Shown here: positions 36,069-47,261 of the stretch, in pieces
Numbering within the stretch: the first letter of the stretch is position 1
Layout of the letters: each line of letters begins with the position of its first letter
DNA from: Saururus chinensis
Taxonomy: Eukaryota; Streptophyta; Magnoliopsida; Piperales; Saururaceae
Direction of reading: 5' to 3'
Assembly: GCA_035235625.1 (NCBI GenBank)
Contig: CP141143.1
Span: 17,715,092-17,779,091, forward strand
DNA length: 64,000 nucleotides
Program-made: the position numbers and the translations under genes
The notes under the pieces: generated by a model
What the model saw: the letters and a program-made list of their open reading frames with translations, nothing else
Databases searched by the model: none
What the model was told of the DNA's origin: nothing

Positions 36069-36697
36069 TAACGTCTGTGTAACATTACTCAATCAAAGAT
36101 TAATCCCAAGTGAAACACCTTCACATAATCCCATTTGGTAAGATTATTTCTTTCTATCCCAAGCGAAACACCTTCACATAATCCCATTGTTGCTATCCTC
36201 TTTCAATTCTGAACTATCAAGCTGGGGACTTCCATTTAAATAGATAATGATTTATTTATATCAAATCTGTCCAATAAAACCTTACACCTAAATCAGCATA
36301 GAAAAGTGAACTCCCTCCACTTCTCTTCTATGCGTAATCAAGATGAAAAATGTTTAAGGATAGTATTATTTTTATACCTCTTTTCTCTTCAGCATAACCT
36401 TACACCACTTATGATTAGATAAGAAAAAGTAAATCTTATATTCTGATATAGGGCCTACCTTCCCTATCTAATTAAATGTAGTGTAAGGCTTATACTGAAA
36501 AAAAAAAGGGTGAATAAATATCACTTTCCCTTTAGTAACGTTAGGTTTCACACTTGAAAACCCCACTTCATCCTCCTCATACTATTATTAGTAGGGCTTA
36601 CATTCCTAAACCCCCACTAATGAACTATTTCTTGATGATAAAGTAGCTTCATCGTGTATGAAACCTAACGTCAGTGTAACATTACTCAATCAAGATT
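36069..36697. repeat. direct repeats bounding MITE-like inverted repeats
   Basis: A segment reading GTGTAACATTACTCAATCAA occurs at about 36076 and again at about 36672. Between them are a direct repeat of GAAACACCTTCACATAATCC (about 36112 and 36165), a MITE at 36362-36525, and an inverted pair AACGTTAGGTTTCA / TGAAACCTAACGT (about 36537 and 36659). The arrangement looks like nested small insertions. Confidence 0.6.
36362..36525. mobile_element. MITE, ACACCACTTATG family, copy 2
   Basis: The left arm ATAACCTTACACCACTTATG then ATTAGATA pairs with TATCTAATTAAATGTAGTGT then AAGGCTTATACT on the right. The core GGGCCTACCTTCC sits between. It shares arm sequence with the element at 21885-22062, so the two are one family. 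Borders are approximate. Confidence 0.65.
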
Positions 36698-36699
36698 AA

Positions 36700-38600
36700 A
36701 AATATAATTTTGTTGGACAGTATAGAATTGGCAGCAACCTTATAAAAAAGACAATCAACGTTCTGAGTCCCAAAACGCTGAGTTGAACTTGAAGATTTAG
36801 CCCCACTTCCCAAGTCGTGCATCTTTAATTTTGATTGCAAAATGCTCAAAATTTCGTTGTTAGCATCCAATGGTATGGGCCATGGCTTATTTGAGAACAA
36901 AAAAAACGAAAGCCAGAAAAAAGAAAGCTGTTTCTATTTCCAAGTACAGTACTGTTTTCACATGACATAGGCTGCTTAATGCCTTCTAAGGTCTTCTCCA
37001 ACTCAAATTCTAAACTAGAACCATCTCAAGTTCATTACACCAACGTGCCCAAGGAATGAATTCTACGATCATTTTACTGCTAACCTGCTATGTACTTAAC
37101 GGTTCATCAATCTATTTTTCATTTTGAACACAATAGTTTGGAAGGAGATATAAGCATTATTCTTTGTCAAGCAGACGTAGCTGGCTTGTTGGGACTGTCA
37201 TTAGCATCCACGGCGCTTTCACGACCTTCCCAATGGCAGCTGCTTGGGGTGTGACCATGATAGGCTGCACGTGGGAGGTCGGGCAAAAGCCATGGAAACA
37301 TCAGGTTGCCAACCCCGCCACCATCATCCTCTTGGTTCCTGAGCAAGGAAGAAGACAGGTAAGGTAACATGCTATCACTTAGTTCCAGGCCCCACGCCTC
37401 ACTTGCCCTTTATCCCTTAGCGTGACAAAAGCGAAACCACCAGCTCCACGAAAATCAACCGAGGTACTTCCAAGCTCCAGCCAGGCCATGTGCCATACGC
37501 AGTTAAGAATTAAGACATATGCTTAAACAGTTAGGTTTGTGCATTGTCATCAGGCCGATACCCAATATCATTAAGATTGGAGAGTGACCCACGTTTTGAA
37601 ATCGTCGCCCTTTTAAGTATAATACAACACTCGTAAACCAGTCTGTCAATCATGTGTAGAGCAAGTAGATTAAGAAAAGCTCTGCATTTTGGCGGAGTTG
37701 GGACAGGACAGGTAACCAAACCTACTGCTGCCTAACCCATGTATGTTAGGAATTATTAGTCCATTTCAACGGTTGTTGGTCACTATGGTTCAGAAGCTTC
37801 CATCGCAGCATCTAGGACTGAATCAGCGAAAATCATGTGAACGGAACACACACACACAAGTTTTACGATTTCTTTGGTAACTTTTAATATGTTATTCTCC
37901 TTGTGAGCTGTTAAAGTGGTTGATCGTGGGGAAGACTCGCCGACAAACCAGTCTGTCAATCACAAGTAAACGACAGTAACAACTTTGTACCTATTCAAAG
38001 CATCTTTTTCATCTTTGTTGCGTTTCTCTCACCCACAACAAATGCAACATTTTTCAGAGACATTGAAATGTCTACCCATCTGGAGGAGTTTGTAATTCAT
38101 TCATGGTGTGAAGAGGAAACGAAACTGCTTGTGAACAAAATGTAATGTATCATCATGTATAATACAATGGCAAAAGAGGATCAACTATTACATTACATAC
38201 ATGACCACAGGAATCAATCAATACAAACGGAACAAATGTAAGATGAATGAATATAATGATGGGGAGCTCCGGTGCAAAAGAAGCACCGGCTCTCGCCCTC
38301 CGTCGCCTTATTCCATCATTATTTGCCTGCCCATCATCATCGCTAATAGAAGCCCCAAAAATTTAGAACAAAATCCACAGACAACAACGTCACAAATCAA
38401 ATCATATCACCACCTCCCAACCCAACACACATTTAAATTACAAGCAAAAAGGGGAGAGAAAAAGAATAAAATTAACAGCACCAACAAAGTAACTCCGCCC
38501 CCAAGTGAGAGATGGGTGGTCGTGACAAGCTCGGCTCGTGGGGGCATCCTCGAGAGAAAGAAGTGTAAAACTGTAAACAAGTGAGGAATGGGGGGTGGGG
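36700..38600. other. intergenic DNA and 3' flank of the arabinogalactan peptide gene
   Basis: No second gene recognised. The frames at 37164-37370 overlap on both strands and lack domains. The right part (about 38150-38615) is likely 3' UTR and downstream flank of the minus-strand arabinogalactan peptide. Confidence 0.4.
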
Positions 38601-38615
38601 GAGGAGTAAATGCGC

Positions 38616-38801
38616 TCAGCAGAAGAAGAGGCCGAAGAGGAGGGCGGCGAGGGAGGCGAAGACGGTGGGGACGATGGATGAGGCGTCGGATGCGGGGCTG
38701 GGAGCCGGGGCGTCGGCTGCTGCGGCCTTCTCCACCAAGGAGGCCGCCAGGACAAGGGCCACGAGGACCACGGCGAAGAGTCTGAGCTTCAATGCCTCCA
38801 T
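38616..38801 (-). CDS. arabinogalactan peptide (GPI-anchored AG-peptide)
   Basis: One exon of 61 residues with the full layout of plant AG-peptides. It has an N-terminal signal peptide (LRLFAVVLVALVLAASLVEKAAA), then a very short mature part (ADAPAPSPASDASS), then a hydrophobic C-terminal tail (IVPTVFASLAALLFGLFF) that signals GPI anchoring. The AP-AP-SP-AS prolines are predicted to be hydroxylated and to carry arabinogalactan chains. The product sits at the outer plasma membrane and cell wall and is only about 10-14 residues after processing. The ATG (38799-38801) starts the signal peptide directly. The gene lies alone, about 2 kb from the PPR gene start. The exact role of this class is not settled. 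Confidence 0.93.
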   Translation of the reverse strand: MEALKLRLFAVVLVALVLAASLVEKAAAADAPAPSPASDASSIVPTVFASLAALLFGLFFC

Positions 38802-38905
38802 TTCTTGCTTCAGAAAGTGAATCTAAGCAGAAAGACAAATCTGAGCAAGGAGCAGAAGCTGTGGTCTGCGACTAAGTGGGAGAGGGAGGGGAGGAGAAGG
38901 GCTTT

Positions 38906-38913
38906 GATTTATA
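38906..38913 (-). promoter_or_regulatory. TATA box of the arabinogalactan peptide gene
   Basis: On the minus strand the sequence reads TATAAATC, about 105 bases upstream of the ATG. It is preceded by a CT-rich tract and followed by a suitable length of 5' UTR. Position and consensus fit a plant TATA box. Confidence 0.65.
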
Positions 38914-38949
38914 GGAGGAGGAGGTGGGGGCAGCGCCAGCCCTGCCCTG

Positions 38950-40790
38950 CCTTTGTCTGCCCGCCCCAACGGACATGCTGAGCTTTCGTTTTGCTTTTCT
39001 TTTCATTCTTTGGTTGGCTGCTTTGATCTGGTTGTTGACAGGGTGTCCGACGTTAGGTGCCGTCCAGCTGTGTGGTGCCCACCCAACCGGGCCTTGCCCT
39101 ACTTCAAAAACTTCCCATTCTTTATATCCCTCGCCAGCCAAAAAAGGCCTTGACAAACATTTGCTATATGTTTTCTAGTAACACAATCAGGTTAATGAAC
39201 TATTTGATATTTGAAGTTGATGTTGATTACGTTAAGCATTAGGACGGTAACATGCATTAATGTATGTGCAATTGATATGTTAAGTTCATTAAGACTCGAA
39301 TTTGATGTTTCTTCACACTACCAACGAAGCCAGTAGTCTACAAGTACCAGTCCCAGCCTCCTATGTGTATACTGTGTAACAATGAACGAGCCATGGGCAC
39401 GTGAGGGTCCGTGAGTCATACTTTAAAGAAAAAAAACACACTTACAATCAACGTCTTGAACAAGTTGTAGTGCAATATGATGGAGTGGGCCTACCATGTG
39501 AGCATTGCAGTGACGTGACACCTGCCTTTGCTCCGTTGGCGGCCCCCATATATGAGATATTATTTCGCTCTGGAGTGGCTCCGGTTGAGATTTCAAACTG
39601 AAGCAACCCCATGATATGACGCATATATAATATTGTGGTATCTTGGGGGACCCATGTGAGGACACCTAACGTTAGCAATTGGCATTTGCATTTTATATTA
39701 CTTTTTGTTCACTTTTCTCAATTTTAATTAAAGAAAAAAAAAAGTAAACAGTACAAAGGTTGTTTTGAATATTAATTTTTAGTTTATAGAAAAGAAAGAG
39801 TTTTTTTGTACTTGACAATGAGCCCAGCCAACATATAGGAACCGAACCCTTCATCTACAAAATTGTTGATATATATACTAGCATACATTAATTCTAATAG
39901 TTAATTTTAAACATTAAAGACTCTTATGTGTTCCTTAAACTCGTCTATCAGAATGAAACATTAAAAAATGCTTTCTACATAAAATTGAACTCGACCAATC
40001 CATCGCTAATGATCACAAGCCACAATGTGCCACTATAGTTTGTCTTGGTGTAGATGACCCAACAGTTAAGAAGAAGGAATAAGGCGAAAAAGGTCCTATG
40101 CCTATCATAATAAGGGAGTCGTGATCAGTTAGTGAACGAACCTTCACTAGTAAAGAAGCCGGTGAAGGTTTATCAGTCGTCTGTCTATATCTATAGCACG
40201 AAATCAATGAAGCACTTATTAATATATAAAAATCAATTTGGGGTAATGAAGGGGCAATTAACTGCTGCGCTAGTGAAGGTTCACCGATCACAACTCGCCT
40301 CGAGGTATCGGTTGCCCCACGTTTCTGCTACGTGATCTCCAAGGGGCAGGCATGCGTTTGCTTCTGTAATGTTGAAGCTGCTGCAAAGAACAGCTCGAAG
40401 GATTTTGTGACTGTGGAAGAAAGAGCAACGTATGTGTCGTGAGCAAAACGCAGCATTGCGTAATTCAGGGGTGTGGACTGCGTTGCGTGGGTCAACAAGT
40501 ACTCAACCGCCGGCCGTTTGTTTTTCGGAATTCCTACTGACATATTCAAAGCAAGGCAGAAACACGCGTGGTGAAGAAGACTTGTAAGGGAAGGAATTGA
40601 AGGCTCCGATGGCCTCCGCCCAACCGCTTCTTTTTCCGTGTTACTTCGCCGTGGTGACCACGACTGACTCCCTGCCCATGTCCCCAAAGTCGTGTTCGTT
40701 GGATTCTTTGTTGGAAATGCATGAATCTTTTGCTTCGGATTGGGCTTAAAAGGCAAAGAGTTTACTTTTTAGCACATGGGCCAGAACATC
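38950..40790. other. intergenic DNA between the AG-peptide and PPR genes
   Basis: This must hold the AG-peptide promoter (left) and the PPR gene promoter (right). No other coding domain recognised; short frames on both strands overlap each other. Confidence 0.4.
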
Positions 40791-40794
40791 AAAG

Positions 40795-43194
40795 ATGGCA
40801 GCCGCTGGTACCGTTTATTCGGCACCCCTCCCCCTCCTTCCCGCCCAGTCCAGAATTCAAGCATTGTCATCAACTTCCAGTGCGCAGGTCTTCCCTCTAG
40901 CTAAAGATTATGACGCCCAGAACGTCCATGCCCACCTCCTTAAGGCTGGGCTTCTCCCTCATGTCTACACATGCAACACTCTCATTGACCGGTATGCTAA
41001 GTCGGGGCGGGTTTGCGATGCCCAACGGCTGTTCGATGACATGCCTGAGCGAAACCTCGTCTCCTGGACTTCGTTGGTGTCCGGTTATGCGCGGCTGGGG
41101 AGGACGAGTGAGGCTGTGGGGACCTTCCTGTGGATGCTGAAAGCTGGGTACTTGCCCAATGAGTTTGGCTTCGGCAGTGTTCTTCGGTCATGTGCAGATT
41201 CTGGAGATGTTATGTTTGGTGCCCAGCTTCATGGGCTGATCATGAAAGTGGGGCTGCTTTGGAACCCGTTCGTGGGTTGTAGTTTGATTAGTATGTATGC
41301 AAAGGGCGGTGACCTTGATGCTTCATTGAGAATGCTGGTAAGAATACATGAGAGGGACGAGTTCTCTTGGACTTCGATAATTACTGGTTATTCAAGTGCT
41401 GGTCGATCTCATGAAGCAGTTATACTGTTTATCAACATGTTGGATGATGAAGTAAGGCCCAGCGAATACACCCTGACCAGTGTCCTGAAGGCGTGTACTT
41501 CTTTGGAGGGTCAGTGTGAGGGTCGCCAAATTCATAGCTATGCGATTAAAGCTGGCTTTGAGGATGAATTATCCGTTCGAGTTTCCCTTGTAAATCTGTA
41601 TGCAAAATTGGGGGACGTATCTTGTGCGCAGAAGATCTATGACCGGTCTTCCATCCTTAATGTGGTACTTTGGACAGCCATGATTGGTGGGTTTGCTCAA
41701 AATGGGAAATCTGAGATGGGACTCCTGACATTCCTAGACATACATGAACAAAATAGTCTTTGGCCAAATGAGTACACGTTTGCTAACGTTCTGACTGCTT
41801 GTGCAGACACTGGGGATCTCGCTTATGGGGCATGTTTCCACGCATATGTCTTTAAAACAGGTTATGCATGTAGTATTCATGTTCAGGGAGCTCTTATTGA
41901 CATGTATGCTAAGGCTGGAGACATGAAATCTGCGTGCCTTGCCTTTGAAAAAATGGAAGAGAAGGACAAGATATCATGCTCTTCCATTGTTGCTGGTTTT
42001 TCGTGCAATGGGCTGGATCAAGACGCCCTAGAATTTTACACTATTCTGCATCAATCTTCTATAAAACCTGATCCTTTTGCAATGGCTAGTGTCATGATCT
42101 CATGCGCAAAACTTGCGGATCAGCTAAGAGGGAGGCAAGTTCATGCTCAAGTCATCAAGTGTGGTTGCGAATCTGATGTTTGTATAACCAGTGCACTTGT
42201 CGACATGTATGCCAAGAGCGGAACTATTGGTGATGCTGAAAAAGTATTTGATGAACTTTCAACAAGAGACAGGATAGCTTGGACAGCTATGATTGATGGA
42301 TTTGCGCAGCATGGGCAAGGAAGAAAAGCCTTGGGTTTATTTGAGAAGATGAGGAAGGAACATGTGGTTCCAAATGGAGTGACATTTGTAAGTGTCCTTC
42401 ATGCTTGCAGTCACGCAGGTCTGATTCAAGAAGGTCTCGAGTATTTTGAACTCATGTGTTCAGAGTATGGTATCAAGCCAGTCATTCACCATTATGCGTG
42501 TATGGTTGATCTCTTGGGTCGCTCTAATCGCCTAATAGAAGCATTGGATTTCATAAAGAAGATGCCTCTGGAACCGAGCCCCCTAATATGGAGATCCTTT
42601 CTTGCTGCATGTAAAGTTCATAAAAATCTTGAACTTGGCATTTATGCTGCTAATCAACTTCTTCAAGTAGACCCATTGGACGATGCAACCTATGTGCTCC
42701 TAGCAAACATGTACGCCAATGCAGGTATGTGGAGTGAAGCGTCGAGGGTTAGAACCGAAATGAAATTGAGAGGAGTTAAAAAAGTTCCAGGGCTAAGTTG
42801 GGTGGAAGTAGGGAAAGGTTTCCATGTCTTTGGGGCTAGTGATACCATTCACCCTCAAAAGGAGCAGATATACCATTTCCTAAGAAAGTTGAATCCTGAG
42901 ATGTTGGAGGCTGGATATAATCCAGAAATTGAATTTGCATTACGTGATGGAAGTGCAGAAGAGAAGGAGAGGATGCTTCTGTATCATAGTGAGAGATTAG
43001 CAGTAGGTTATGGGCTAATATCTACCCCGAGTAGCTCTTGTATTAGAGTCTATAAAAATCTGAGAGTATGTGGAGACTGCCACAACGCTATGAAGGTCAT
43101 TTCTTTTATCTGCAACAGAACAATTATATTGAGGGATGTAAGTAGGTTTCACCATTTCACAGAAGGGCGATGTTCTTGTGGAGATTACTGGTGA
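40795..43194 (+). CDS. PLS-class pentatricopeptide repeat protein with DYW domain
   Basis: Intronless, 799 residues. It carries tandem PPR repeats of the P-L-S type (for example NTLIDRYAKSGRVCDAQRLF, ALIDMYAKAGDMKSACLAFE, ALVDMYAKSGTIGDAEKVFD), each followed by the usual W-T-(S/A)-(M/L)-I-x-G block. E and E+ regions come next and then a complete DYW domain from about residue 707. The deaminase-like zinc signature is intact: HSE at 731-733, CGDCH at 759-763, HHF at 786-788, CSCGDYW at the very end. Such proteins bind organelle RNA one base per repeat and perform or support C-to-U editing in chloroplasts or mitochondria. The N-terminus is Ala/Ser-rich and could be a targeting peptide. The target site is unknown. 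No frameshift or lost motif is seen, so it is probably functional. Confidence 0.96.
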   Translation: MAAAGTVYSAPLPLLPAQSRIQALSSTSSAQVFPLAKDYDAQNVHAHLLKAGLLPHVYTCNTLIDRYAKSGRVCDAQRLFDDMPERNLVSWTSLVSGYARLGRTSEAVGTFLWMLKAGYLPNEFGFGSVLRSCADSGDVMFGAQLHGLIMKVGLLWNPFVGCSLISMYAKGGDLDASLRMLVRIHERDEFSWTSIITGYSSAGRSHEAVILFINMLDDEVRPSEYTLTSVLKACTSLEGQCEGRQIHSYAIKAGFEDELSVRVSLVNLYAKLGDVSCAQKIYDRSSILNVVLWTAMIGGFAQNGKSEMGLLTFLDIHEQNSLWPNEYTFANVLTACADTGDLAYGACFHAYVFKTGYACSIHVQGALIDMYAKAGDMKSACLAFEKMEEKDKISCSSIVAGFSCNGLDQDALEFYTILHQSSIKPDPFAMASVMISCAKLADQLRGRQVHAQVIKCGCESDVCITSALVDMYAKSGTIGDAEKVFDELSTRDRIAWTAMIDGFAQHGQGRKALGLFEKMRKEHVVPNGVTFVSVLHACSHAGLIQEGLEYFELMCSEYGIKPVIHHYACMVDLLGRSNRLIEALDFIKKMPLEPSPLIWRSFLAACKVHKNLELGIYAANQLLQVDPLDDATYVLLANMYANAGMWSEASRVRTEMKLRGVKKVPGLSWVEVGKGFHVFGASDTIHPQKEQIYHFLRKLNPEMLEAGYNPEIEFALRDGSAEEKERMLLYHSERLAVGYGLISTPSSSCIRVYKNLRVCGDCHNAMKVISFICNRTIILRDVSRFHHFTEGRCSCGDYW

Positions 43195-43199
43195 TTAAG

Positions 43200-44800
43200 G
43201 AGATGTACTTGCACTTGAATTCTAGACGTCGAGTGTCTCCATCCAAGAATACATCGATTGCCTTTTCCTTTGTCAGGATCACTCTGGTAGAATGAAAAGG
43301 CCATCTTACGCACTCAACTTAGCGTAAGTTATGCATTAACATGAAGACACCTGACCCTCATGACTTGTGAAATCCTACATGATTTAGGTGCCTCAACCGA
43401 TGACCCTGATGCCATTTTAAAATGTTTATTCTAACCCCAGCTTTTAGAAATAATTACCAACTAACCCCTAGCCCGTCTTCTCCTTTCATTCATCTAACCC
43501 CATCATTCTGATTTTATTGTCAAATGCTGCCTCTGTCCTAAAATAATAGTTTCATTTGGTTTTTCAAAATAAACCAAAATTAGTTCATTTTGAAAAACTA
43601 AACTAAATGAAGCTGTTAATGTGGGACAGGGTAAAAATGTTAATTCCAACCTCGCTGATCCTCTCCTCTCTATTTTTCTATTTCCCTATCATATTTCTTT
43701 GTTGTTGTTGCAACCAACCTTACTAAGTAAAATGGAAACGTAAAATGTAGACCTACTTTGTTGTGGGCAATTGTGTAAGCAGAAGAATCAACTTATTTTT
43801 TTTGTTCTCTTTGTATTCTTGTGGAGTTTTAGTTTAACAAATCACTTTATATGTAAAATCTTTAGTAAGTTATGCATAATCTCACCCCATAAGAGTACTT
43901 ATGTTTAAAAAGAGTCTTGCACTAATCATTCGAGTAGATGTTATGTAAGGTTTTTTTTAGGAAGTCCCGTCTTTGGGCTTATCCGACGAGATTGTCATGG
44001 CTGGTAGGGTTTACTTATTACGCTCTTTGCTTTCAAAAAGAAAATGATATTTACATACTAAAAATTTATATATAAGTTTTAAATTTAAATAAAAAAAAGT
44101 GAGCTCAAATGAATTTAATGCAAGACCTACATGTATTATCGAAGTTTTTTTTGGTGTGTAAATATCACTATTCTTTTCAAAAGTCAAAAGGTTTTATGCC
44201 TAAGTCAAGAGAGTTTAATGGTATTTTGGACTAGTAATTTACCCCACCGATTACATATTTGAAGTGTAGGGAAAAAATTGACAGATTTGAAGCGGAACTA
44301 CTGAACTAGACAAGGTCAAAATGCAAGAGCAGCACAAGGCATATTTTAATGGGCGTTGAAGCCCATTTCAATGCGGAGGTCTACTGAGATCCAAAGTTGT
44401 TTATACCAACACCATTGTGTCACATATTCCAGAAAAACAAACTTTGTGTGCGGTGCAAATAAAGCTGGCAAGCTGTGAACTGCTGGAGGTGAGGAGACGG
44501 ATTTTGAAGGTGGCACCCGCCAGCTGGCCCGCGGCTTTGCTTGTAGCACTTTGAAAATTTCTTCTTATTGAACCGGTCTCATTCCAAGTGCGCCTATCTG
44601 CAACTCACTTAGATTTTTACCGGAAAAAGTATTCACTCCACGTCCACGGGCGTTGTTGCAGTTATCCCACGCACTTGGTGACGCTTTTTATGTGTCATTT
44701 ATCCGTAGCTATATTATGCCTTTTTATACTTAATTTTAAAAAAAATTAACTAGAGCTGTAGGTTTATAATTTTTTTAAAATAAATTATTAATATATGACG
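43200..44800. other. 3' flank of the PPR gene; one short MITE
   Basis: Apart from the MITE at 43525-43633, no structure or gene is recognised here. The frame at 44346-44549 lacks any known domain. Confidence 0.35.
43525..43633. mobile_element. short Stowaway-like MITE
   Basis: The left end CTGCCTCTGTCCTAAAATAA with TAGTTTCATTTGG pairs with the right end CTAAATGAAGCTGTTAATGT then GGGACAGGGTA. About 110 bp with long inverted arms meeting near TTTTTCAAAATAAACC. It resembles the CTCCCTC...-type elements elsewhere in the window. Confidence 0.65.
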
Positions 44801-44813
44801 GAGGAGTATGTAT

Positions 44814-45151
44814 TAGTGATGCCACCGGGTCGGGTTCGGGTTTGGCCGAACCTACATCACAAAGCTATGACCCGAACCTGACCCGACCCAACTTGAACCC
44901 GAATCCGACCCATTTGACCCGAATAGATTAAAAAAATAAATTTTATATATTTTTATTATTTTTTTAAAGTTTTTTTAAAAAAATATGTTAAAAAATATAA
45001 ATTTTATAATTATATTTATATTCGGGTTAGGTCGGGTTGGATCACTAAAACCCGACCCGACCCATTAGGGTTAGTTTTAAAAACCAAACCCAACCCATTA
45101 GGGTAGGGTCGGGTCGAGTTTACCATTTACCCGACCCGAATGGCATCCCTA
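44814..45151. mobile_element. hAT-type MITE, 338 bp
   Basis: The left end is TAGTGATGCCACCGGGTCGG and the right end the inverse of TAGGGATGCCATTCGGGTCGG. The flanks give an 8-base duplication with one mismatch: GTATGTAT (44806-44813) and ATATGTAT (45152-45159). The subterminal zones are full of CGGGT/ACCCG motifs. No coding capacity. Confidence 0.88.
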
Positions 45152-45159
45152 ATATGTAT

Positions 45160-45996
45160 CGCACATAAGTACAACTCTATGCATTTTCTACAATAGAGGT
45201 GAATGTTTGAGAATTTAGATATGAGTTGTTTTGTAGGCTAGAAAATATATTTTACTTCTTTTATTTGGATTCGCTTGGCATGTATAGTTATGCATAGTTA
45301 ATAGATATATTTTAATAAAAATTAAGATCAAACAACTCACTTCCTTCACTTTTTCTTTTTCCTTAGGGATAAGGGAGATTTTAATGCTCCCTTCTCTCAA
45401 TAAGTCTAGCCCAAGTTATTCATGAAATTTATTTATTCACAAGATCGATGCGTACATATGTTAATATAAATTTTCATCAATATCATTGCATATGCTTTAT
45501 TAATGTTAAATATCAACAATTTCAATTAGTGGTTTATGTAAGGCTCATTGCCAAAGGAAAGTATGAAAAACTCTTCTCAAAGATAAAAACTCTTTAAACT
45601 AAGGGGACGTGTCCATGCCCCGTGTCCTACTCTAATTTGCCCTTAAAGCCTCAGCATATCCATCTACAGTCTTACTTTAGCACAAAACGCACTCAGCAAC
45701 TAAATTTATAGATGTACAATATGTAAATGCATACTAATTTGGCTAATTGAGTTTTAATTCAACTTTTAGCCTATTACTTGCCATGGTTAACACTTTGTGT
45801 TAGAAAATAGTTAACATGAATTTTTTTAAATCTTTTAAAACATTTATTAGCTCCTTCATTACACACCAAAAGTTATAATAAGTATGTAGATATGTAATAC
45901 ATACTATTTTGATTACTTGAATTTTAATTCAATTTTTAGACTATTAACAATTTCTATTAGCAAAAGAGAAAATATGAGTTTTTTATTTTTTAAAAA
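45160..45996. other. AT-rich intergenic DNA, no gene recognised
   Basis: Two partly similar segments (about 45700-45860 and 45890-45990, both with TTGAATTTTAATTCAA-like text) suggest an old duplication. No coding domain. Confidence 0.3.
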
Positions 45997-46090
45997 TATT
46001 CTTTTTATCTCATATTAATAACTCTTTGAGACAAGCACTTAATAGGGAATTTTTTTTAAATAGAGTTGTTAATATAGGATAGAGGAGATA
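45997..46090. mobile_element. short Stowaway-like MITE
   Basis: A 94-bp unit from TATTCTTTTTATCTCATATT to AATATAGGATAGAGGAGATA with inverted ends and TA borders. Its right TA is also the left TA of the next element. Confidence 0.65.
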
Positions 46091-46291
46091 CTCTCTCCGT
46101 CCTAAATTAATATCCTTATCTAGTAAAAAAAGTTTATTTTATATTAATAATCTTATTTTATTTTAAGTGTTTGGGTACTTATAAAAGAGTATCATAAGCT
46201 AATATTTTCTTCTTTTAAATGTGGGTTTTACCATTTAATAAAAATTATTATTATTTTAAATATTACTATATTAATATGAGATGGAAAGAAC
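46089..46291. mobile_element. Stowaway-like MITE, related to the copy at 51505
   Basis: Starts TACTCTCTCCGTCCTAAATT and ends near AATATGAGATGGAAAGAAC. The interior phrases GGGTACTT, AAAAGAGTATCATAAG and TGTGGGT are shared with the element in the HugZ-like gene intron (51505-51708), so both are one subfamily. The right end is degraded. Confidence 0.7.
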
Positions 46292-46961
46292 ATTTATTAG
46301 TTGCTTGGTTAACACTAAAAATATAAATATAGTTTTAAAAATGTAAGAGAGTGCAGAAATAATATTTTTAGTGCCATGTAATCTTCCATAGTTAGAAAAC
46401 GAACTTGGACACCGCAAATTGGCAGATGTTCTTATCTTTTGCCTCGCCTTCGTGGACATGAATTAGCACGAGGTTGATTAGGGCTCTACTACGCCTGTCA
46501 AAGAGGCTCATAATGATTGTGGGCTACTGGGCCTTTGCAAGCCCGCTAACGGACAACGGCCCAACCCTATCCATCTCTCGCCTTCACCAATGCAGTGAGG
46601 AAGGGAGGGAACCGATCGTGACCGTCGTTTCAACTTTCAAAATCGACGGTTCTCCCCGCTCCAATTAACACATTTTGGGTAGTAATTAGCAGATAAAAAT
46701 CATAAAACTGTGGGTTAAGAGAACATTGGAGATAAAAGGAAAGAGAACACAGAAGGAGCCGGGAGAAAACTTGGTTCCAAATAAAGTGAAGGAGAGGGAG
46801 GAAGAGAGAAGGCAGGCGATAAGAAATTGCGTGATTACTGACAATAAATCAAGCAATTGTCGAGAAACAAATTCTGGGTTTTGATTTGTTTGCTGGATTT
46901 CTCCCACTGTTTGCGTCAAAGTTGTATGTGGTGGCCTTTTTGCTGCTGTTTCCGTCTTGTA

Positions 46962-47094
46962 ATGGCGATTTCTCAGTAAGTTTTTGTTCTTATTGTAGTA
47001 TCTGGTTCTAAGTATGCAGTTGTATGTTTTGTTTTTCTTTTGTGAATATTGGTTATGAGTATTCTTCCGTGTTCTGTTTTGCAGAGGAATTTGA
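46962..47094 (+). other. 5' UTR exons and possible 7-codon upstream ORF of the DUF1639 gene
   Basis: The leader seems to have two introns: 46976-47084 (CTCA|GTAAGT to TTTTGCAG) and 47148-47259 (GAG|GTGATA to TTGTTGCAG). The middle leader exon is then 47085-47147. In the spliced leader an ATG at 46962 would start a tiny frame (MAISQGI, stop at 47092-47094) spanning the first junction. It might dampen translation of the main frame. Inferred from splice motifs only. Confidence 0.4.
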
Positions 47095-47261
47095 GGCGCC
47101 AGATTGAGTTTCGTCTTTTGGATTCCCTGTCTGTAACGGATCCTGAGGTGATACTTCTGCTCTTTATCTGTTTTGTGCGTTTTTTTTAAAGCAGGAAATA
47201 TTTCTGTATTCTGGATTGTGACAGAGAATGGCTGTTTATCGTTGTTCCTGTTGTTGCAGAG

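Noticed and set aside
38407..38838. Arg/Pro-rich minus-strand frames overlapping the AG-peptide
   Set aside because: Different frames of the same GC-rich exon; only the 61-residue frame has the AG-peptide layout.
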